Origin: Tritrichomonas musculus | Lineage: Eukaryota; Parabasalia; Tritrichomonadida; Tritrichomonadidae | Assembly (NCBI GenBank): GCA_039105265.1 | Contig: JAPFFF010000010.1 | Location: 3,286,001 to 3,350,000, forward strand | Length of the DNA: 64,000 nucleotides | Reading direction: 5' to 3' | Part shown: piece after piece, positions 12,001 through 17,700 of the stretch | Position numbering within the stretch: the stretch's first letter is position 1 | Layout: each line of letters starts with the position of its first letter | Notes under the pieces: model-generated | Told to the model about the DNA's origin: nothing | The model's database searches: none | What the model saw: only the letters and a program-made list of their open reading frames with translations | Made by a program: the position numbers and the translations under genes

Positions 12001-14574
12001 CTTGAAGATAAAGGAGGCTTGATTCGAAATTATGGAATTTCAATCATTATTGATTCATCGAAATCATGTTTTAATTCACTTTCAGCATCACATTCATATC
12101 AATCGATTAAAATATTATTTGCAGCATTATCATCAATTGATGTTCCTTGTGTTGATGTTATAATTGCAACAGATGAATCACCAATTGTTTTGGCTAGTGA
12201 AATACCATCTTTAAGATTATTCAGTGATAAATCATCATTTTGGCCTTCTTTATTCAAATGCTTATCCGAATCATCATTTGGAAGCTGTTCATTAGAATCA
12301 GCAATACATGCTGCTTATGACATCCGAAGAATGAGATCAGTAGACTCAACTAGTTACATGTTTGTCCTTACTGATGGATTATTCCAACAAGAACAAAGAG
12401 AACTGATTCAAAATCATATCATGACATGCATTCAAAGTGGAATCACAGTCTTTGGAGTTGGGATTGGAATCTATCCAAGCGGTATTATTGATTTGTTCCC
12501 ACAAGTCATATTTGCAACAAATCCGAATGATTTAATTAAAGGAATTGCATCATGTTTTGGTGATGATACGAATGATTCATATGATAACATGATCAAACAA
12601 CTTGCTCCAGAACCAAGTTCACCAGAATCAGTTGGACACACATTTGAAATTTTACTTCGAAATGAGAACAATATCATTTTTAAAGATCTCAAAAATTACT
12701 TAAGTGAAACGACACATGCGATGGATGCATTTTCAGATATGTATAATGAAGAACAAGAAGAAAAAGGTGCCAATAATGAGCTTGTTAATCCAAAAGGATT
12801 GAACACAGAAATGTATGTCAAAGGAATTCTTGAAGGTCAAAAAATTCTCATTGTCATGCTTTATGATTGTATAATTAATATTCAAGAATCAAGTTTGATT
12901 AACCCAGATTTCTTATTGTCAGCGAAATATTCAGGTGAAAAATGTGTTAAAAATGCTGTTGAATTTTTTGGAATTGATATTGTTGTTGTTCAAAATTATA
13001 AAGAAGCTGTTTTAGAATTGACGAAACAAACAAATCCTGGCAAATGTGATTATTATGCTACATGGGTTCTTTCAGGATATCCTTATGATACAGAATTACC
13101 ACATAAAGGAAATCCTCATCTTGTTGATCAGTTCATTGATTGTTTAATCCAATTTTGGAACAAAGGAGGTTCAGTTGTTTTGTTTGCAGAAAGTGATCCA
13201 CTTACTTTTCAAGCAAATAAATTCTTAGAGAAAGTCACTTTTCCAGATGGAAGTAAAACGAAGTTAAGATTGGGCGGCAATCATAAAGGAATGAAATATC
13301 TAAAAGGTGATCCAACGGGAAGTCTTTCTCATCCAGGAACTTTTAATCGATCACCTCTTCAATTCCAAAAGTGTCATCGTGCTTCACTTTCACATAACAT
13401 TTATACGATCTATGAAGGTGAAACAATTTCATTTGCACCAAGTGAGAAATCATTATATAAACCTTTTACTCCATTCATGAAAGACTCAGAAAATGGAATT
13501 AGTGCACTTTTCTATCCAGGTGATCAATGGCAAAAAGCAGGTCTTAAAAACATTCCAGGTGACATAATTGTTGACTGTGGATACACAAAATTATTTGATA
13601 AAATATCAGACACAAATGAATGTGACACATTTCGTTATGTTCAGAATATTGCAGGATGGACAGCTCAATGTGAATTCAGAAGATCAATTCTGAAGATAAA
13701 ACCAAAAGATTTTCGTCCAGAAGCAGTTGTTTTCAAATTGAATGAAAATGCGAAAAGTAATCTACAAAAACCGCCAAAAGGATCTCTACAGCAAGATGAT
13801 AGTTGTTATATTGATTTTTCAAATTGTAAAAGGTTATTTGCAATTGATTATTCAGGTTCAGTTGAAGGATGTTCATTCTATCATAGAAACCTTCGTAAAA
13901 TATTTAAAGATTTGTACAAATCAGGCGACACGATTATGACATGGAGTTCGAATGCATATGTTATTGATTATAATAAAATGATGCGTATTATTGACCGAGA
14001 AGATGGAACAAATGGCACTCGTCCATCTTCAATTCTAGAAGTTTTAGAACGAAACGAATCAATACCACGTGAGCATTTGATTCTAGTCACTGATGGTCAT
14101 ATTGATGGTGGTGACATTGATAATTGTGATAAAATTGTTCAAAGAAAGAAAATAAAATTCAAATATGTTACAACGTATATAATTGGACCAAATGGAGATT
14201 TGTCAGTTGGTGCACCTTTTGCTAGAGAATGTGGTAGTGTAACATATGAAGTCTTAGAATCAGGAACAAGAACAATTGAAGGTGCGAAATGCCATGATTT
14301 TTCAGAATTAGAAAATATCGATTCAATTAGAAATATAAAAGAATTTAATGCGAAATACATTGCACTCAGGAATGCTACAAAACAAAAAATGATTGGAAGA
14401 GAGAAAGACATGGATCTACTAGGAAAATATGAAAGATTACGTGAAAGATTACAAAAATCAGTTCAAATGGATCCAGAAACGATTAGAAGGTTGAATGTTT
14501 TAATTCGATTGTCATCAGGAGAACTCAGAAATATTTTCAATGATAAAGATATCACCGTCCTACTAAATAAATGA
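1..14574 (+). CDS. Giant AAA+ ATPase with C-terminal VWA domains (midasin-like), 5' partial
   Basis: The frame is open from base 1 to the TAA at 14572, giving 4857 visible residues, and the true start lies left of the window. The first codons (LNQETNVAQLLGTS) resemble the segment after Walker A in midasin/dynein-type AAA modules. Two further P-loops follow: GPPGQGKHT near residue 395 and GDTASGKSHL near 709. A Walker-B-like WVLIDGIESAP near 847 is typical of midasin. A long helical middle follows, then a Lys/Glu 10-residue repeat (2188-2277) and an acidic stretch (about 3474-3547). Three VWA-like regions come last, two with clear MIDAS motifs: DSSKS at 4018 and DYSGS at 4616. An intervening region (about 4284-4430) resembles a class I glutamine-amidotransferase fold. 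Known midasins are giant AAA+ proteins with an acidic tail and one MIDAS domain that remodel pre-60S ribosomes. Extra VWA modules make a distinct giant mechanoenzyme equally possible. Confidence 0.85.
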   Translation, partial: TLNQETNVAQLLGTSCFMTNSEAKLFYIKYLCQIVQAEEEEINLRNCWEKGKLEQEMVDRLVNEGKRSSIPVSFHYALNNLSEKLMSDDNTNKNGVLSNTTLEFRPGLFLNAILQGKSLILKNLSNLPTIVLERFNELFSGKQSITLSEDIHNTFTSEDDKELTKFNDSFRVFATCPANSPSKLSEAVLSRFTVISVPEYLENEQEIVLISYVMINELQFDLKIGLQENDISRLNQFATDCSNKLKIPISFPQMIKVVDITSKLNQETSMFDLKMKSGTHHDYAGIQRLNIGITLYRVLGGLLDSKKKKEILFKKIRDYFELPEDFINQKEEECQLIRTMKNGASGVLSKISNLFLQCSSTDECKTKVAFTKSFNDLLDLLHMGLTIHNPIILEGPPGQGKHTAIHYIAEMLNINVVHIMISQSTKFEDLFGKVKITREKNEIHVKMVETQFVKTIKSANSFEKQLIVLDNINYASPALLSALVPVFDANQPIFLPNGSTIDKGKFDIIAIFNTQQTSSSKDKLPSTIINSSIYHIVSKPKQKEILSIILSKFSLAGLSNDDAIKFNNHYNDTRSIISNEGSSGMFTMNDIDKYILFRNLTKNFFHETTISQMIFAYRFSSDEMIQKVLTTLKLENMIFSPSFEYDNSSNSLVIKVSKDENNGLVLPLISQPKNRAILSSIDSLTLPQKHCLTFLGCSVLADRSCVVQGDTASGKSHLIRLFAELMGAKLNVFQMNSDSNISMLAEQSVLKNSISSKDKENFKKAFTKLKVDSNIKKYLEKHIDINDPKSWNPKKLKDLLKFIKSINNKCSPEIEKAVQLIKETMNPVNRFERQESTFIHALRNGEWVLIDGIESAPSVIAEKISTLCGEKPELNLYEYGPEYYFSKDIDIPENKIHKNFHLFITYNPNSMKESQMIDQTFFIKSVSFTLPPIDERIENSAQMLFGTFKKYSYRNDLSKELAARFALLHDYAKTESKKNPDDFAGDLQYNGRTLKFITTAFPRQNDQNLDSSSLELAKSICFSTKSFYWNSYVNDPNSKNFQSTSLQKFKEKPKDELIISLQASDIDIQERNQQVLMTLRNIQKHILEKISAFSYSLSNFLELCSLILIRDLPYVQNHIFDTIKQIDMKCRQIDEDKNKPTIKYGSLFALKYLFDPIIKPITPIKNEHKSLSLKDKELKNDESIASELLKLDLLKELLKGNLFSEDSSIILGNSIYSEIISIVSIIATNFKKELFVDLYKQVQIENEAINFVDKIFPYLLFRDTKYSMISLWIPLSKYLIQKGIHFSYTIESQIIEFNESSKIKFAAHLQMNDVNNFSISTAQLYHEEKFSEIKKHAEKMNRKYDLVYYYLIKDFSENYIELRNKSYVDSEMKKAQKQYKTIPNNSINSILSLKDLFVKKDASLISFIWNLIYTLPENEIKELSQIIHPIESDLLIATFNMFNSINQDNIKDIISWSKWASSFENIARILWDIHMNQQNDKSNSDPNVLIENINEVVEYLEKSPERMSEFWSSKKYIDVCQTELTQLKQKIMQDEKDKKALEIQNEIFKLRNSLINQKVNEKYKQMKTELVDKLGNIECTEEKLNFAKNIVEQFLRDATSLPDVNNNSVINFPHVDLQDFDKTIVSENIKFFESLIWYSRIKSILREINNGTDILKNLWKLNDFPEMENPRDNLFTNLIKNAKADSSGLSSKDKDQAAFTLNAHMIYKLYHINHSFITDPEKIPKTINEYINRTKHDEREVKWMYLKTLEYSSDFILTIPKFRPNDLVFLITNKKSHSNYQAGPLFYGEKNTVFFKDFKDLMYKEFKSFNKAASSIGKIAYRSLISPEDDIPKDYNSLKEAFIHPKSTSSNLHLITKIGKIFEFAEYLEKFNDKCLLFDDVSFLKNNWIDDEVLHNEYPSLLFWICKNRQCSDQIIKRYHDYEFNENELPLWLLALRIFSSISCVSFDVNSKPTELSVIIKTITSVLVKKYLKDKKGKNLKYNWLNILLSNLPIKFIIPSVSIIHDFFNELVQDNQIGLPPIIHDTKNQSIKESVNLITKKILKNSSKQIITDDITNKDLDCSYFLAFPSKYLQDKVNNSISDGINLILNNENIDMLRKYIQDSNKLSGIIAKLKEAIDEDEKEMKDYHDEIERTENEKRKQSKIIQIKKDVEEYNKIIQIITNAVNDDKSIEIVENKSIKDDKKEVTKTKGDKDVETKSKGDKKEETKSKDDKDVETNSKGDEDAETNSKGDEDVETKSKGDKEIETKSKDDKKEETKSKDDKEIETNTKDDKNLTGNIKDKNNDSNERNFQEKSNKPKKKLSFHDINDNIIKLIRIKANLDVYPELFTDQTISVTYLDYYADTTINVKQNDQTLKLKLPKVNYYGSKRQYLLPGQTYIKSNIKKFESNIKCYEIKFKYIKADFDYNTIRINNKYTSAVPKIYFGQNYNIYSKLFLSNLDELVLKLNLFDNMFYNVLQEREKICFGNFDFIYQLNQQILYIKTNYQAKFSDKSKAKKTENIIQTKLKDYLNYIYPLILKIKFLVDDFYPLWKTVKENAKAKLFKYQYDVQLPTINDRGIYLYSFSKIANLNSLASPIISISPENKIICSVKKLKCPIGPIFSSNISSPYSINIISFINSEVSCKIANLSDNQFNKILSVKNTISNNEPVQIFITPPLASSSEPEIINISGDIIISTGSTKPFPLPFDITLGIVPLTVRLKCLEYKLCKRDRNLRLCCEKIVGGSQINFEVINYYIKQHFVVSVELESMDENEANQPDVRVNKTQNLFSLSIPEVNDPTRCNFVIKVALSHDFVISIICDFIILPLVISFEVYSYIEKDYVRECHLVYMPNVTHQLYFRIMSLYPCELMCKIDTSMPLSVTFSSKDSAFNKSFKIKGNFYLSVDINMKEYKVSPFGQYYNTTLEIGNLKKNIKFKFFQPVFYQFFPSSLSYYDQNKDFIRKFPCADYNYHTQQWEKIKSNEHLKSLVAKPYIVCSPFKYYRNERIFTMVNYNADYVTTTNQQNVSYFQLTLSENIPLLTNIAQFNSNVTNARIPVNDTFYEYNYYSIIGYIQSSKKLWFPAFDIYPDVSQIQFIPYINDNNKKKLAKNNIIKMYLSLGLKEKPKEKTVKNIFLKNNNATPIKKRNFAYFMILLEQKSILTDISGFIKMFPPNIQANFVDFINFAENINKFLTKNKINIEDILDIIAHNLILKFTQVFKAQYDQLKSDDFCLDCPISNIEMRKVMDKMKEYLFKYDKSKDKERSKSTKYEFNEKEKILSKISIEPLPEDSKRSDCYIISENESPKPCKNRDPFGIFDFDANVIEETEISDNIDSIASLPPIEIPTKYSIDSLNTFYSLCSQGATALPSYIRLRQIQSKDQKESELYFSKLLSLYKDITMNSTKNHSILANHINSFIESFQNCVRRLKKAGIDFSKTYLPQSLNDEQNNFQDFIKCPSIDYPILRKTEWKLKSKNTNNYMKFVDPLLNKGKFGLKDHVMDDMDEDMLNYLNEDTTKENEEKDKITVANTEINLEDKKLLMAQIIGDKNPDEDDNEEKDILDEDEDQLQQNKPTLRLAENSKMETVSSKDISGIFPEFPEQDSILRILQRIREMKKNGKNKKLKFLNSTECIIQNQNELFKSAATVLPVQNLVFHSQNLIANLIGKASDTKCPFLEMSCNLLIDCSSFICNENKLYNFMIVIAFSYALSALEIPFSIAIVADQKFRFVLKPFEEEISMLVLQRILDCLFIERFKTNIADTFYHALEYMKCPDPKRTQRALFFFSNGLDENLILTESWKESLLNKSNNSFGMIFVKSKFLDDKTFPEIQDMWDSFNNEVSTAPSITRLTYINPDLNTKTLDLIISIFCTVLSRPQNRTNDDIKNRVDKKPEFILSYEDLSKESFQNIQNGFNFNFDEGSSSIFRKIDQRFLAFGSRFPKLDIGHYRNKTEKITNSSPCNQIREEFDQFLHRTILLKRNSFRPLLETIFKPNKASQTVLSSTGTDFDITALILNLINPVPDPLIYLEDKGGLIRNYGISIIIDSSKSCFNSLSASHSYQSIKILFAALSSIDVPCVDVIIATDESPIVLASEIPSLRLFSDKSSFWPSLFKCLSESSFGSCSLESAIHAAYDIRRMRSVDSTSYMFVLTDGLFQQEQRELIQNHIMTCIQSGITVFGVGIGIYPSGIIDLFPQVIFATNPNDLIKGIASCFGDDTNDSYDNMIKQLAPEPSSPESVGHTFEILLRNENNIIFKDLKNYLSETTHAMDAFSDMYNEEQEEKGANNELVNPKGLNTEMYVKGILEGQKILIVMLYDCIINIQESSLINPDFLLSAKYSGEKCVKNAVEFFGIDIVVVQNYKEAVLELTKQTNPGKCDYYATWVLSGYPYDTELPHKGNPHLVDQFIDCLIQFWNKGGSVVLFAESDPLTFQANKFLEKVTFPDGSKTKLRLGGNHKGMKYLKGDPTGSLSHPGTFNRSPLQFQKCHRASLSHNIYTIYEGETISFAPSEKSLYKPFTPFMKDSENGISALFYPGDQWQKAGLKNIPGDIIVDCGYTKLFDKISDTNECDTFRYVQNIAGWTAQCEFRRSILKIKPKDFRPEAVVFKLNENAKSNLQKPPKGSLQQDDSCYIDFSNCKRLFAIDYSGSVEGCSFYHRNLRKIFKDLYKSGDTIMTWSSNAYVIDYNKMMRIIDREDGTNGTRPSSILEVLERNESIPREHLILVTDGHIDGGDIDNCDKIVQRKKIKFKYVTTYIIGPNGDLSVGAPFARECGSVTYEVLESGTRTIEGAKCHDFSELENIDSIRNIKEFNAKYIALRNATKQKMIGREKDMDLLGKYERLRERLQKSVQMDPETIRRLNVLIRLSSGELRNIFNDKDITVLLNK
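6562..6831 (+). repeat. 30-bp coding tandem repeat, nine units
   Basis: Nine consecutive 10-residue units of the form TKSKGDKxxE run without interruption inside the giant ATPase gene. The period of 30 bp keeps the frame. The segment is highly charged and probably disordered, so it likely acts as a flexible linker between the AAA part and the C-terminal half. Copy number probably varies between strains (inference). Confidence 0.9.
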
Positions 14575-14767
14575 TAAATATATGATAAATAAAATAAAAT
14601 AAAATGCTTTTATTAATTTACATAAATAAATAACTAATTAAGTAAAAAAAATTATTTTTAGTATAAATTATCCTTTTCTTAGTGAAAAATTCTGTATAAA
14701 TATATTGTTGAATTGAACCGTTAAATGGTTGGAAATTTTTTTGGAAAATTTCTTAAAATATTTTTCG

Positions 14768-17700
14768 ATGTCCAAAAGCAATATAGAGCTCCAGGATTTT
14801 TTAGTTTTCATTGAATTGTTAAAAGATGATACATTCGTGTTTGCAAATGATACAATTAAAGAAATTATTCATAGTTTTGACGTTGATGTAATCAATAACT
14901 TTCATAATGAAATAAATTCAAAGATCAATTTGAATATGGCAAATTCAAAAATAATTATCATTAATCAAATTAATTTGTTTGATCAAAGTTATAACAAAGA
15001 TATTATATATTCAATCGCTGTTTTTGAAAAAACTTTAATAATTCTTGACGAATATGGTCTCAACAAATTCTTATTAACTAATCCACATATTCCTGTTCTT
15101 TTTTTGCAAAAGATAGGAAATATTCCAGAAATCTCAAATGAAATTAACAACGACTCAATTTTTCAAGAAGAAAATGAAAACTTAAAAGAAGAATTTAGAA
15201 TTAAAGAGCGAAATAAAACATTTAAATATATTTGGTTATTCATTGCTCCATGCATCACTGGCTATTTAATCAAAAAAGCATATTTTAAAACAAAGAAGGA
15301 TCGATTTTTAAATCAAAATCAAGATCCAGATAAGATAACAATAAACGAAAATGACTTCGTTGTTTTGCGAAATATCGGATCTGGCTCTTTTTCTTTAGTT
15401 AGGTTAGTTTATCACTTAGGAAGAGATGAATTAATGGCAATCAAAACACCAAATGGATTTGATAAAAATATTCAAAAACGTTTTAAACGAGAAAGAGAAA
15501 ACTATTTGAAACTCAACCATCCTTTATTACCAAAATTTTATAATTCGCCTGAAGGTGAAAATTACCTTGTTTTGGAGTTTATTAATGGACTAACTCTTGA
15601 TAAAATTGATCAAATACAGTTAAATGACAACGAAGTGGTTACAATTATTTTTGAATTAATTGTGATCGTCGAATATCTTCATTCAGGAAAAATGATTTAT
15701 CGCGATTTGAAACCCAATAACATTATAATTGACGAATATAAAAACGTTGTTTTAATTGATTTTGACAGTTTGATCGAAAATGATCTAAATGAAGAACAAT
15801 CAACTGACTTTGGAACTTCATATGCTTGGCTAGATACTCAATCTGGACGTTTCACTGAAAGAAGTGACATTTATTCACTTCTTAAGATAATCAAACATAT
15901 TATTGATAAAAAATTAACAAGTAATACTTCTCTAAAGCACAAAATCAATGATATTATTGAAAGTTGTGTTGGTCAAAATCCTGACATGCCTATTCCTATT
16001 CTTCAATTTTTCTTTCCATTTGTTGAAAGTTTTCATCCTATGATTCAAATGAAATATTTGCCAGATATTTTAAGACAAATATTCGACAAATACAAAAATC
16101 CAGCAAGCGATCCAAATATTCAATTTCTAATAAGCCAGATTTATCTTTTATGTAAAAAGCCTCCACAAAATATCGATGAATCAATTCAATTTTTAACTTT
16201 AGCTGCAAATCAAAATCATCCACAAGCACAATTTAATCTGGGTAATATTTATAGAGAAGGTAAATATATATCACGAGATATCAACAAAGCAATTCATTAT
16301 TATTCACTGGCAGCAAATCAAAATATTCCACAAGCACAATTTAATCTGGGTAATATTTATAGAGAAGGTAAATATATATCACGAGATATTAACAAAGCAA
16401 TTCATTATTATTCACTGGCAGCAAATCAAAATATTCCACAAGCACAATTTAGTCTGGGTCTTATTTATCATGAAGGTAAATATATATCACGAGATATTGA
16501 CAAAGCAATTCATTATTATTCACTGGCAGCAAATCAAAATTATCCAGAAGCACAATTTAGTCTGGGTCTTATTTATTCTGAAGGTAAATATATATCACGA
16601 GATATTAACAAAGCAATTCATTATTATTCACTGGCAGCAAATCAAAATTATCCAGAAGCACAATTTAGTCTGGGTCTTATTTATCATGAAGGTAAATATA
16701 TATCACGAGATATTGACAAAGCAATTCATTATTATTCACTGGCAGCAAATCAAAATTTTCCACAAGCACAAAATAATCTTGGTAATATTTATTCTGAAGG
16801 TAAATATATATCACGAGATATTGACAAAGCAATTCATTATTATTCACTGGCAGCAAATCAAAATTATCCAGAAGCACAATTTAGTCTGGGTCTTATTTAT
16901 CATGAAGGTAAATATATATCACGAGATATTAACAAAGCAATTCATTATTATTCACTGGCAGCAAATCAAAATTATCCAGAAGCACAATTTAATCTGGGTC
17001 TTATTTATCATGAAGGTAAATATATATCACGAGATATTGACAAAGCAATTCATTATTATTCACTGGCAGCAAATCAAAATTTTCCACAAGCACAAAATAA
17101 TCTTGGTAATATTTATTCTGAAGGTAAATATATATCACGAGATATTAACAAAGCAATTCATTATTATTCACTGGCAGCAAATCAAAATTATCCAGAAGCA
17201 CAATGTAGTCTGGGTCTTATTTATCATGAAGGTAAATATATATCACGAGATATTGACAAAGCAATTCATTATTATTCACTGGCAGCAAATCAAAATTATC
17301 CAGAAGCACAATTTAGTCTGGGTCTTATTTATCATGAAGGTAAATATATATCACGAGATATTGACAAAGCAATTCATTATTATTCACTGGCAGCAAATCA
17401 AAATGATCCAAAAGCACAATTTAATCTGGGCTTTATTTATCATGAAGGTAAATATATATCACGAGATATTAACAAAGCAATTCATTATTATTCACTGGCA
17501 GCAAATCAAAATTATCCAAAAGCACAATTTAATCTGGGCTTTATTTATCATGAAGGTAAATATATATCACGAGATATTAACAAAGCAATTCATTATTATT
17601 CACTGGCAGCAAATCAAAATTTTCCACAAGCACAAAATAATCTTGGTAATATTTATTCTGAAGGTAAATATATATCACGAGATATTAACAAAGCAATTCA

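Noticed and set aside
14729-14767. Upstream TTG-initiated extension of the first kinase/Sel1 gene
   Set aside because: Eukaryotic translation should use the first in-frame ATG at 14768; the same reasoning set the starts at 42810, 27567 and 52606.
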